5,210 bases of DNA from Desulfobacterales bacterium (GCA_030672555.1 DAOVGD010000086.1:1-5210), one strand, 5' to 3'; positions 1-5,111 are shown, numbered from the stretch's first letter. The notes: generated from the sequence alone by a model not told the origin. Translations and numbers: made by a program.

Positions 1-150
1 ATAAAAGGTAGTCTCTTGATTGTCCATGTTGCAGGAGCGCCGTGGATGCATCACTTACAATTCATAAAGGAAGAACTTATCGAGCAACTGAATAAGGCCT
101 TAGGCAAAAAGACCATTTCCGATATCAGGTTCAAGATAGGACCGTTGTGA
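1..150 (+). CDS. C-terminal end of a DUF721/DciA-family protein (5' truncated by the window)
   Basis: The first reading frame is open from base 1 to a TGA at 148-150 and gives 49 residues. The fragment has the typical end of the DUF721 (DciA-like) fold: a beta strand (GSLLIVHVAGAPW), then a helix rich in charged residues (HHLQFIKEELIEQLNKAL), then a closing strand (KTISDIRFKIGPL). The family is known for DciA, which helps load the replicative helicase DnaB in bacteria that lack DnaC or DnaI loaders. Members are often short, and this is the nucleic-acid-binding KH-like half. The family match is by eye from the final 45 or so residues only; the start and any N-terminal extension lie outside the window. 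It converges on the methyltransferase gene on the other strand. Confidence 0.72.
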   Translation: MKGSLLIVHVAGAPWMHHLQFIKEELIEQLNKALGKKTISDIRFKIGPL

Positions 151-163
151 TTCCGATTAAGAA

Positions 164-318
164 ATTTAGGAATTACGGGATTGAGGAATTGTAATAGGGC
201 AAGAAGGATATCCTAAACATTTTTTGAGATAACAAATCAAGGGGCTTAGAAATTACTTGCTGAACTACGATCTCAAAACCGACATCTTAAAAATTCCTAA
301 ATCCCTCAATTCCTTAAT
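164..318. repeat. Imperfect inverted repeat with 8-nt periodicity between convergent genes
   Basis: Left arm 164-190 and right arm 292-318 are reverse complements at 23 of 27 positions, separated by about 100 bases. The right side is also internally periodic: ATTCCTAA, ATCCCTCA, ATTCCTTA and ATCCCCCA follow each other as degenerate octads from 293 to 324. It lies between the stop of the DUF721 gene and the stop of the convergent methyltransferase gene, so it could act on the 3' ends of both transcripts. The long loop and the lack of a U-tract argue against a classical intrinsic terminator. No open frame of note was seen in 151-336. Confidence 0.7.
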
Positions 319-336
319 CCCCCAATTATAAAAAAT

Positions 337-1059
337 TTATTCAAGCATCGTCTGTACTTCCCCCGTATAACTCCCGTCCCCGTTATATATAATAAGCGGA
401 CGGTTTATCTTCATACCCGGTCTCCCCCCTTTTCTCCCTTCCAGGATAACCAATTTCGCCTCTGAGTCAACATAGGAATAGACCACCCGTAGAAGCTTTG
501 GTTCGAGACCAAACTTCCTCATCCCATACAACAGGTCAGTTAAACGCTCTGCAGGATAAATTAAAATTATGCGACCCGCTTTTTTCAACAAAAAGGCACC
601 GGTTTCAAGAATATCATGTAATCCGGTCTTTATCTCATGACGGGCAATCGCCCGCTGCAGATTCGGATTTACACGCCCGGAACCGGTCTTTCTGTACGGC
701 GGATTGCTGCAGACAAGATCGATGCTTCCCGCAGGCAAGGCCCCTTTAAGTTCCTTTAAGTCTTTATGATAAATGGTGATAAGATCATCCATATTGTTCA
801 ATCGGATATTCTTGTCAGCCATTTCAGCAAGCTCTTTTTGTATCTCGACCCCAATGATATGGGCGCTCGATTCTTTGTAGGCAAGGATGAGAGGAATAAT
901 ACCGCATCCGGTCCCTAAATCAAGAACGGTCTCCGTAGGCTTCGGCCTTATGTGGTGCGCCAGGATAACCGCATCTATGGAAAATCGATATCCTGCCGCA
1001 TCTTGAACAACCTTGATTCGGCCACCGAATATAGAATCTAACGTCTTCGTGTCTTGCAT
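337..1059 (-). CDS. trmN6: tRNA1(Val) (adenine37-N6)-methyltransferase family protein (COG4123, TrmN6/YabB type)
   Basis: This is a 240-residue class I SAM-dependent methyltransferase. After an N-terminal stretch ending in GYRFSIDAVILA (23-34), motif I is VLDLGTGCG (45-53), the acidic end of strand 2 is GVEIQ (70-74), and the catalytic NPPY motif of N6-adenine methyltransferases is at 119-122. It is followed by GSGRVNPN and an ARHE motif, typical of COG4123. The E. coli member, about 245 residues, methylates A37 of tRNA-Val. I chose the ATG at 1057-1059 because family members start just before the equivalent of TLDSIFGG. An in-frame TTG at 1105-1107 would add 16 residues, but these look unlike the family and no Shine-Dalgarno sequence precedes them. 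Neither start has a convincing ribosome site. The exact tRNA substrate is inferred; a general COG4123 methyltransferase is the safe reading. Confidence 0.85.
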   Translation of the reverse strand: MQDTKTLDSIFGGRIKVVQDAAGYRFSIDAVILAHHIRPKPTETVLDLGTGCGIIPLILAYKESSAHIIGVEIQKELAEMADKNIRLNNMDDLITIYHKDLKELKGALPAGSIDLVCSNPPYRKTGSGRVNPNLQRAIARHEIKTGLHDILETGAFLLKKAGRIILIYPAERLTDLLYGMRKFGLEPKLLRVVYSYVDSEAKLVILEGRKGGRPGMKINRPLIIYNGDGSYTGEVQTMLE

Positions 1060-1140
1060 GTCCGAATAAATAATCCACGCGCAGAGAACGTGGCTTTGAT
1101 CCCCCAAAGGGGGGACAACAGTTCAATGCTTTTTTTACAC

Positions 1141-1169
1141 TTTACTTTACATAATTTTTAAGGTATAGA
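1141..1169 (+). promoter_or_regulatory. Possible sigma70-type promoter for the 53-residue membrane protein
   Basis: TTTACT (1141-1146) and TATAGA (1164-1169) are separated by 17 bases in an AT-rich stretch upstream of the small gene at 1280. Each box matches four or five of six consensus positions. If used, the transcript would have a leader of about 100 bases that contains the 22-bp palindrome at 1189-1210. AT-rich DNA gives such matches often, so this is a weak prediction. Confidence 0.3.
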
Positions 1170-1188
1170 CACGTTACATATCATAAAA

Positions 1189-1210
1189 TGAGACCTTTGC
1201 AAAAGTCTCA
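1189..1210. repeat. Near-perfect 22-bp palindrome (TGAGAC...GTCTCA around TTTGCAAA)
   Basis: The sequence reads TGAGAC, C, TTTGCAAA, A, GTCTCA. It is its own reverse complement except for one symmetric base pair (C at 1195 opposite A at 1204). As DNA it is a good dimeric-repressor type site; as RNA it could form a hairpin of about six pairs with a 10-base loop. The half GAGACCTTTGCAAAA also resembles the ends of some insertion sequences as I recall them, so it might be a transposon scar. No transposase frame is present nearby. Function unknown. Confidence 0.6.
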
Positions 1211-1267
1211 ATGCCCTTTTGATGGGAAGTTCTGAGAGCGGAAGTTTTTCATGTTGATATTTGGATT

Positions 1268-1273
1268 AGGAGG
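1268..1273 (+). promoter_or_regulatory. Strong Shine-Dalgarno (AGGAGG) that sets the start of the small membrane protein
   Basis: AGGAGG lies six bases upstream of the ATG at 1280. It is one of only two canonical ribosome sites in the window (the other precedes the universal stress protein) and is the main reason to treat this short frame as a real gene. Confidence 0.75.
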
Positions 1274-1279
1274 TTCAGA

Positions 1280-1441
1280 ATGGATACACCTCGAAGAATA
1301 GGTGCGGCAATCGATTTTGGTGTTCCCGCCATTGTCGGCGCAGGCTTGATTCACTATTTTTCCGAAAGCTGGCCGGCAGTCGTGATCTTTGAAATCCTAC
1401 TGCTGATTATAATGATATCCGTCATATCCAAGAAGGGATAA
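1280..1441 (+). CDS. Small hydrophobic protein, 53 residues, two predicted membrane segments
   Basis: ATG 1280 to TAA 1441 encodes 53 residues that I cannot assign to a named family. The chain begins MDTPRRIGAA, has a glycine-containing hydrophobic stretch at about 9-27 (FGVPAIVGAGLIHYF), a short polar turn SES (28-30), and a strongly hydrophobic helix at about 31-50 (WPAVVIFEILLLIIMISVIS), and ends SKKG. Basic residues at both ends suggest a helical hairpin with both termini in the cytoplasm. There is no signal-peptide cleavage site. A consensus ribosome site, possible promoter boxes and a palindrome lie upstream. The gene is convergent with tRNA-Leu, 36 bases away. That it is translated is inferred from the ribosome site and the coherent membrane pattern; its job is unknown. 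Confidence 0.62.
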   Translation: MDTPRRIGAAIDFGVPAIVGAGLIHYFSESWPAVVIFEILLLIIMISVISKKG

Positions 1442-1477
1442 AGTGGACCCAATATCAAGCTAACCCCTTAAAATTAT

Positions 1478-1565
1478 TGGTGCCTAGGACGAGAATCGAA
1501 CTCGTACAGGGACAAGCCCCGAGGGATTTTAAGTCCCTTGCGTCTACCAGTTCCGCCACCCAGGC
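1478..1565 (-). tRNA. tRNA-Leu, anticodon UAA
   Basis: Read on the minus strand, the molecule folds as a class II tRNA. The acceptor GCCTGGG (5' end at 1565) pairs with CCTAGGC, with one G-U pair. The D arm contains GGCGGAACTGGTAGACGC. The anticodon stem AGGGA/TCCCT closes loop CTTAAAA, placing anticodon UAA at 1529-1531. A long variable arm (GGG...CCC) is present, as expected for leucine, and the T arm is ACGAG-TTCGATT-CTCGT. The discriminator is A (1481) and CCA is encoded in the DNA (1478-1480). It decodes UUA and, by wobble, UUG codons. It stands alone with its own promoter. The 3' end faces the small membrane protein gene; no integrated element or duplicated tRNA end is visible there. 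Confidence 0.97.
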
Positions 1566-1574
1566 ATGTTATGG

Positions 1575-1603
1575 ATAATAATTTTATCACCTCTATTTGT
1601 CAA
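1575..1603 (-). promoter_or_regulatory. Near-consensus sigma70 promoter of tRNA-Leu
   Basis: On the minus strand a perfect -35 box TTGACA (1598-1603) is followed after exactly 17 bases by TATTAT (1575-1580), one mismatch from TATAAT. The expected start, about seven bases further at 1568, lies about three bases before the mature tRNA 5' end at 1565, so the primary transcript would carry an unusually short 5' leader for RNase P. Such strong promoters are typical of stable RNA genes. Confidence 0.85.
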
Positions 1604-1627
1604 GCTCAAACAGCCCCTCCAAAGCCA

Positions 1628-1656
1628 TTGCCAAACCTTATTGATTCTGATATCGT
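1628..1656 (+). promoter_or_regulatory. Candidate promoter giving a leaderless maf transcript
   Basis: TTGCCA (1628-1633), a 17-base spacer and TATCGT (1651-1656) match the sigma70 pattern at five of six and four of six positions. The usual start point, about seven bases after the -10 box, falls on the A of the maf ATG at 1663. No Shine-Dalgarno sequence precedes that ATG, which fits a leaderless mRNA. It would fire away from the tRNA-Leu promoter, with about 24 bases between the two -35 boxes. Confidence 0.45.
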
Positions 1657-1662
1657 CCGATT

Positions 1663-2256
1663 ATGATTACGCCTCCATTCCAATTACCTGATTTGATCCT
1701 TGCATCGGCATCACCGCGCAGACGAGATTTGCTGAATAAGGTGGGGCTGACATTTTCCATAGTTCCAAGCGCAATTGATGAGTCAACTGTTTCCACAGAA
1801 TCCCCGGCAGGGTATGTTCAAAAACTCTCAGAGGCAAAGGCTGCCGATATTGCGCAACGCTATCCAAAGAGCTGGATACTCGGAGCCGATACAATTGTTT
1901 TCATCAATGGCAATATCCTTGGTAAGCCGACAAGCCCTGATGAGGCCCTAAAAATGCTGCGGCAATTAAGTGGCGCCACGCATAAGGTCTTGACCGGATA
2001 CTGCTTGATGAACCGCACATACAACCGATCCTTTTCTGAAATAATAGAGACTGAGGTTGAATTTAAGGACCTCGCAGAGCGCGAAATCGAGTGGTATATT
2101 GAAACGGGTGAGCCTTTTGACAAGGCAGGGGGATACGCAATACAAGGGACAGGCACCTTTTTAGTCAAGCGTATTTCAGGGTCATTTACCAACGTTGTAG
2201 GGCTCCCACTTTGTGAGGTGATTGAGGCGTTTAAGAACGCGCTTGTGTATATCTGA
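1663..2256 (+). CDS. maf: Maf family nucleoside triphosphate pyrophosphatase (dTTP/UTP type)
   Basis: This 197-residue protein spans the full Maf fold. The N-terminal strand and loop LILASASPRRRDLL (11-24) is the phosphate-binding signature. AIDES follows at 37-41, and YVQKLSEAKA at 51-60 is the conserved helix. ILGADTIVF (72-80) contains Asp76, the presumed catalytic and metal-binding acid, then LGKPTSPDEA (86-95). GEPFDKAGGYAIQG (149-162) and NVVGLPL (177-183) complete the site. The DKAGGYAIQG form is that of the YhdE-like group, which hydrolyses dTTP, UTP and some modified pyrimidine triphosphates to monophosphate and pyrophosphate; Maf proteins are also linked to septum inhibition. It is cytosolic. 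The ATG at 1663 lacks a ribosome site and coincides with a predicted transcription start. Length and motifs are intact. The subfamily is inferred from motif form. Confidence 0.92.
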   Translation: MITPPFQLPDLILASASPRRRDLLNKVGLTFSIVPSAIDESTVSTESPAGYVQKLSEAKAADIAQRYPKSWILGADTIVFINGNILGKPTSPDEALKMLRQLSGATHKVLTGYCLMNRTYNRSFSEIIETEVEFKDLAEREIEWYIETGEPFDKAGGYAIQGTGTFLVKRISGSFTNVVGLPLCEVIEAFKNALVYI

Positions 2257-2300
2257 TCAATAGTGTCCAATATAATTTGATTTGTATTGCTTGAATTAAT

Positions 2301-2363
2301 TGGAGTATTGGAGTGCTGGAGTGTTGGATATTTTTTCCATTACTCCATTACTCCACTACTCCA
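2301..2363. repeat. Octad-periodic inverted repeat between maf and yggS
   Basis: The left arm 2301-2328 is built of TGGAGTAT, TGGAGTGC, TGGAGTGT and TGGA. The right arm 2336-2363 is its imperfect reverse complement, built of TCCATTAC, TCCATTAC, TCCACTAC and TCCA. Arms match at 23 of 28 positions around a 7-base loop (TATTTTT). Transcribed, it would form a long hairpin 45 bases after the maf stop. No U-tract follows, so it is not a textbook intrinsic terminator; it might still stabilise the maf 3' end or slow polymerase before yggS. Confidence 0.8.
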
Positions 2364-2418
2364 AATCTACAGACCGTTGCATCTGCCCCGATCATTATTT
2401 TAGACAAAAGTGATTCCA

Positions 2419-3141
2419 ATGCCAAACAACATTAACAACAATCTGAATAATATAAAAAAAAGAATAGAGGATGCTGCTATCCGGGCAAAGCGTGATCCAA
2501 AAAAGATCCGTTTGGTAGCTGCAAGCAAAACCGTTCCCGTAGATCTCATTCGGGAAGCCGTTGCAGCGGGGCATTCTCTGTTTGGCGAAAATTACATCCA
2601 GGAAGCTCGGTCCAAGATTGAGTCGATCGGGCGCAATAATATATCCTGGCATTTTATCGGCCATCTGCAGACGAACAAGGCAAAGTACGCGGTACGGCTG
2701 TTTGATATGATCCACTCCGTAGACAGTCTCAATTTAGCCCGAGAATTAGACAAACGCGCTAAAAAGGAGAACAAGGTTCTACCGATCCTGGTCCAGGTTA
2801 ATATAGCTGAAGAAGCCACTAAATATGGCGCCGGCACAGATGAGGTGATTTCTCTGGTCCGAAAGATTTCACCCCTTGAAAATCTTTCTCTCCGTGGCCT
2901 GATGACCATGCCCCCTTACTTCAACGAGCCGGAAAAGGTCCGTCCCTATTTCCGGGAATTGAAAAACATTCAGGTCAGGATACAAGAGGAAGGAATACCT
3001 AATATTCGCATGGACGAGCTTTCCATGGGGATGACCGGCGATTTTGAGACAGCCATCGAAGAAGGAGCCACCATGGTCCGGATCGGTACGGCTATTTTTG
3101 GAGCACGAAACTATAGCTTTTCAGAAAAAGAATTTTCGTAG
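2419..3141 (+). CDS. yggS: YggS/PLPBP family pyridoxal phosphate homeostasis protein
   Basis: The 240-residue protein has the single-domain alanine-racemase-like TIM barrel of the YggS/YlmE/PROSC family. Lys37 in RLVAASKTVP (31-40) is the expected Schiff-base lysine for PLP. Family landmarks follow in order: FGENYIQEA (55-63), WHFIGHLQTNKAK (77-89), HSVDSL (99-104), VQVNIAEEATKYG (125-137), RGLMTMPPY (159-167) and LSMGMTGDFETAIEEG (201-216), then VRIGTAIFG (220-228), the phosphate-binding end. Family members bind PLP, have no established enzymatic turnover, and help keep vitamin B6 and amino-acid pools balanced. I chose ATG 2419; a GTG at 2410, in frame, would add three residues (M-I-P). The ribosome site is weak for both. 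queH starts 14 bases after the stop, so the two are probably cotranscribed. Confidence 0.95.
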   Translation: MPNNINNNLNNIKKRIEDAAIRAKRDPKKIRLVAASKTVPVDLIREAVAAGHSLFGENYIQEARSKIESIGRNNISWHFIGHLQTNKAKYAVRLFDMIHSVDSLNLARELDKRAKKENKVLPILVQVNIAEEATKYGAGTDEVISLVRKISPLENLSLRGLMTMPPYFNEPEKVRPYFRELKNIQVRIQEEGIPNIRMDELSMGMTGDFETAIEEGATMVRIGTAIFGARNYSFSEKEFS

Positions 3142-3155
3142 AACCTATATAATCA

Positions 3156-3701
3156 ATGAAGGTATTACTTCACATATGTTGTGCACCCTGCGCTATCTAT
3201 TCCTTGAAAACACTTTGTTCCGAGTCGTTTGATGTGGTTGGTTTCTTCTACAATCATAATATCCACCCCTATCAGGAGTATCTCCGCAGGCTGGATACCT
3301 TAAAAGTCTATGCGGATCAGGTCAAGCTGAAGGTCATATACCAGGATGAATATGATCTGGAGACCTTTCTTCAGAATGTGGCTTTTCGTGAAAACGATCG
3401 ATGCCGTTATTGTTATCATTCACGGCTGAAATACGCGGCGATTGTCGCACGGCGAGGGAAGTTCGATTACTTTACCACAACGCTCCTGTACAGTAAATTT
3501 CAAAAACATGACCTGATACGATCTATAGGAGAAAGTTTAGGGAAGGAATACGGTGTCCCTTTTTTATACAGAGATTTCAGACAAGGCTGGAAGGAAGGGA
3601 TAGAGGCCTCAAAGCAGCTCAACATATACCGCCAGCAGTACTGCGGTTGTATTTACAGCGAAAAGGAACGGTATTGTAAAAAAAAGAAGGATAGGGAATA
3701 G
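3156..3701 (+). CDS. queH: Epoxyqueuosine reductase QueH (DUF208)
   Basis: This 181-residue protein carries the QueH signature. LLHICCAPCA (4-13) gives Cys8, Cys9 and Cys12; FYNHNIHPYQEYLRR (31-45) follows; ENDRCRYCYHSRL (79-91) gives Cys83 and Cys86; FTTTLLYSKFQKHDLI (106-121) is conserved; and YRQQYCGCIYS (158-168) gives Cys163 and Cys165. QueH is the non-cobalamin enzyme, unrelated to QueG, that reduces epoxyqueuosine to queuosine at position 34 of GUN-anticodon tRNAs; the conserved cysteines serve an iron-sulfur cluster and redox chemistry. It is cytosolic. The start follows yggS by 14 bases and has no clear Shine-Dalgarno sequence, so translation may be coupled. The lysine-rich tail (CKKKKDRE) ends in the first unit of a heptad repeat, and the stop codon TAG overlaps that repeat by two bases. 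No other queuosine genes are in the window. Confidence 0.93.
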   Translation: MKVLLHICCAPCAIYSLKTLCSESFDVVGFFYNHNIHPYQEYLRRLDTLKVYADQVKLKVIYQDEYDLETFLQNVAFRENDRCRYCYHSRLKYAAIVARRGKFDYFTTTLLYSKFQKHDLIRSIGESLGKEYGVPFLYRDFRQGWKEGIEASKQLNIYRQQYCGCIYSEKERYCKKKKDRE

Positions 3702-3783
3702 AGGACAGAGGGCAGAGGACAGAGGGCAGAAGTCAGAGGTCAGAAGATAGAAGTCAGAGGGCAGAGGGCAGAAGTCAGAGGAA
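3700..3783. repeat. Twelve tandem copies of a 7-nt AGARGNC repeat
   Basis: From 3700 to 3783 the sequence divides without gaps into twelve heptamers: AGAGGAC, AGAGGGC, AGAGGAC, AGAGGGC, AGAAGTC, AGAGGTC, AGAAGAT, AGAAGTC, AGAGGGC, AGAGGGC, AGAAGTC, AGAGGAA. The plus strand is strongly purine-rich. The array begins inside the queH stop codon and ends on the base before the stop of the convergent PHP gene, so it is the entire 3' region of both. Unlike the other gene-border repeats here it has no inverted partner. Units vary at positions 4, 6 and 7, and the last unit degenerates. It is not a CRISPR: units are too short and there are no spacers. Confidence 0.92.
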
Positions 3784-4431
3784 TTAAGGAATTCGCAATA
3801 CCAGCGCTTCGGCAGTTACCTGCATCTCTTTGAAATCATCACCGGTTAAACCGGCTCCCAGGACCACCTGTTTACCCCACTCGTCCGTCATCAAATCTTC
3901 CGGAGCGTGAGCGTCAGAACTTAAAATGAGTTTGGCGCCTGCCTCTTTGGCTAAACGTGCCACATGGCCGTTGGTCAAGCTGTGCCCTTTCCGTGCGGTG
4001 ATTTCCAGGCAAATCCCGACATCCGCGGCTATCAGCGCTTCTTCTTTGGTAATCAGCCCTGGGTGCGCCAGGATATCTATCTCCGCCGAAAGCGCCGCTC
4101 TGTTGGTTCCTGGCGCCACTGGTTCGGCAATGGTTTCACCATGGACAATTACTATCTGAGCGCCCAATTCACGCGCCTCTTTCGCAAGCGCGGATATCTG
4201 AGACGGGGGGATATGGGTCAACTCAGCACATGGGATCATTTTAATTCTGTTTACTCGATTTAAGATTTCTGACACCCTTACAAGTCTCGGTATCACAAAA
4301 TCGATATTTGACGCATCAACATGGTCTGCAATCCCTATGATGGTATAACCGCAAATCTCTGCCCGCCGCGCCAACTCGGTGGGGATTAAGACACCGTCGC
4401 TAAAAACTGTATGTGTGTGCAGATCAATCAT
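3784..4431 (-). CDS. PHP-domain phosphoesterase (histidinol-phosphatase-like)
   Basis: The 215-residue protein is a compact PHP domain with its metal ligands visible in order: HTH at 5-7 and SDG at 11-13, ADH at 35-37, Glu70 in CAELTHI, His97 in VHGE, His123 in LAHPG, and Asp173/His175 in SSDAHAPED. These form the trinuclear metal site of PHP enzymes, which remove or cleave phosphate esters. Short stand-alone PHP proteins are annotated as histidinol-phosphate phosphatases or as nucleotide and oligoribonucleotide phosphoesterases; sequence alone does not decide. EITARKGHSLTNG (143-155) is typical of the histidinol-phosphatase-like group. It has no DNA polymerase or other added domain. No histidine-biosynthesis gene is nearby. 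The ATG at 4429-4431 directly precedes MIDLHTHT, the natural family start; only a weak, distant AGAGGA is seen upstream. It converges on queH and diverges from the universal stress gene. Confidence 0.85.
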   Translation of the reverse strand: MIDLHTHTVFSDGVLIPTELARRAEICGYTIIGIADHVDASNIDFVIPRLVRVSEILNRVNRIKMIPCAELTHIPPSQISALAKEARELGAQIVIVHGETIAEPVAPGTNRAALSAEIDILAHPGLITKEEALIAADVGICLEITARKGHSLTNGHVARLAKEAGAKLILSSDAHAPEDLMTDEWGKQVVLGAGLTGDDFKEMQVTAEALVLRIP

Positions 4432-4478
4432 AATATTTTCTATATCATCTTATCCTCTTGGGATCAACACCCCCCATT

Positions 4479-4498
4479 TTATACATTTTTTTGTATAA
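4479..4498. promoter_or_regulatory. Perfect 7-bp inverted repeat TTATACA-T6-TGTATAA in the divergent intergenic region
   Basis: TTATACA (4479-4485) and TGTATAA (4492-4498) are exact reverse complements around six T residues. The site sits in the 145-base region between the divergent PHP gene and the universal stress gene, about 80 bases before the latter. It has the size and symmetry of a dimeric-regulator operator. It could also be a weak hairpin in either leader. A possible -10 box TAGAAT for the stress gene is at 4517-4522, but I found no convincing -35 partner. Confidence 0.5.
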
Positions 4499-4562
4499 GT
4501 AAAACCAAATTTCTGGTAGAATAAAAAATAATATCATCATAACCACAAAAACACTTTATAGT

Positions 4563-4568
4563 AGGAGG
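4563..4568 (+). promoter_or_regulatory. Canonical Shine-Dalgarno (AGGAGG) of the universal stress gene
   Basis: AGGAGG ends eight bases before the ATG at 4577 and fixes that start. It suggests efficient translation, in contrast to the weak or absent sites of maf, yggS, queH and the PHP gene. Confidence 0.85.
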
Positions 4569-4576
4569 AACGAACC

Positions 4577-5041
4577 ATGGTAGAAATCAACACGATACTT
4601 TTTCCTGTCGATTTTTCTGAAAGTACACAAAAAGTGTTCCCTTATGTTCTTACTGTTGTCGAAAAATACAAGGGCAAACTTATACTTATGTATGTGGCCC
4701 AGGACCTTGCAGCATCGGGCATGTATTCTTTTATTCCACATCCTTCGGCTGAAAGTTTTACCAATGAGGTAGTATCCGGCGCGAAAAAAGCCATGGACGA
4801 AATGTGTGAGAGCCAGGCAGATGCATTGAAAGCCTGTCCTGATTATGTGAAAAAGATTGTTGTGGGAGATCCGGCCACTGAGATCATTAAAACGATCGAG
4901 TCGGAAAATGTTGATATGGTCATCATGGGCACCCATGGCCGTAAAGGGTTGGAACATACCATTTTTGGAAGCGTCGCTGAAAATGTTGTCAGGAAATCGC
5001 CCGTGCCTGTAATGACAGTCAATCCTTATAAGGTAAGTTAG
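4577..5041 (+). CDS. Universal stress protein, UspA family, ATP-binding type
   Basis: This 154-residue single Usp domain starts with the usual strand ILFPVDFSEST (7-17), where Asp12 contacts adenine in structures of relatives. A second strand KLILMYVAQD (34-43) follows, then a long helix (58-85), VVGDPATEII (96-105), and the nucleotide loop MGTHGRKGLEHTIFGS (117-132). The loop fits the G-2X-G-9X-G-(S/T) pattern exactly, with Gly118, Gly121, Gly131 and Ser132, so ATP binding is expected. It ends with VVRKSPVPVMTV (137-148). Such proteins are cytosolic, dimeric and induced under starvation, redox or other stress; the specific role cannot be read from sequence. It has its own strong ribosome site and is followed by a heptad repeat and a strong terminator, so it is probably monocistronic. 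A possible operator lies upstream. Confidence 0.94.
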   Translation: MVEINTILFPVDFSESTQKVFPYVLTVVEKYKGKLILMYVAQDLAASGMYSFIPHPSAESFTNEVVSGAKKAMDEMCESQADALKACPDYVKKIVVGDPATEIIKTIESENVDMVIMGTHGRKGLEHTIFGSVAENVVRKSPVPVMTVNPYKVS

Positions 5042-5048
5042 CCGCATG

Positions 5049-5111
5049 CTCGTTGCTGGTTACTGGTAACCAGCATCCAGCAACCAGAAACGAGAAACCA
5101 GAAACTAAGAA
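5049..5111. repeat. Heptad-periodic repeat with inverted symmetry after the universal stress gene
   Basis: From 5049 the sequence reads as 7-nt units: CTCGTTG, CTGGTTA, CTGGTAA, CCAGCAT, CCAGCAA, CCAGAAA, CGAGAAA, CCAGAAA, CTAAGAA. The first three units are near reverse complements of the later ones: CTGGTTAC (5056-5063) pairs exactly with GTAACCAG (5066-5073), and GTTGCTGG (5052-5059) with CCAGCAAC (5077-5084). Alternative hairpins are therefore possible in the 3' end of the stress-gene transcript. Confidence 0.8.

Noticed and set aside
498..749. Open frame of 83 codons on the plus strand within the methyltransferase gene
   Set aside because: It is antisense to the conserved coding sequence, with no start signal and no family resemblance.
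1060..1107. Upstream extension of the methyltransferase from a TTG at 1105-1107 (16 extra residues)
   Set aside because: The added residues do not resemble the family N-terminus, TTG is a rare start, and no ribosome site precedes it. The C5-AAA-G6 run at 1101-1114 overlaps this spot.
1478..1565. Integration (att) site at the 3' end of tRNA-Leu
   Set aside because: No duplicated tRNA 3' segment, integrase or foreign gene is visible next to it within the window.
1860..2270. Open frame of 136 codons on the minus strand opposite maf
   Set aside because: It is an antisense shadow of a clearly conserved gene, has no recognisable domain and no ribosome site.
3148..3153. Perfect TATAAT just before queH
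   Set aside because: It lies two bases before the ATG, so transcription from it would start inside the gene, and no -35 box lies 16-18 bases upstream.
3700..3783. CRISPR array
   Set aside because: Units are 7 nt with no spacers and no cas genes are nearby; it is a simple tandem repeat.
4556..5047. Open frame of 163 codons on the minus strand opposite the universal stress gene
   Set aside because: It covers almost exactly the complement of an intact Usp gene and shows low-complexity Cys/His/Phe-rich composition typical of antisense frames.
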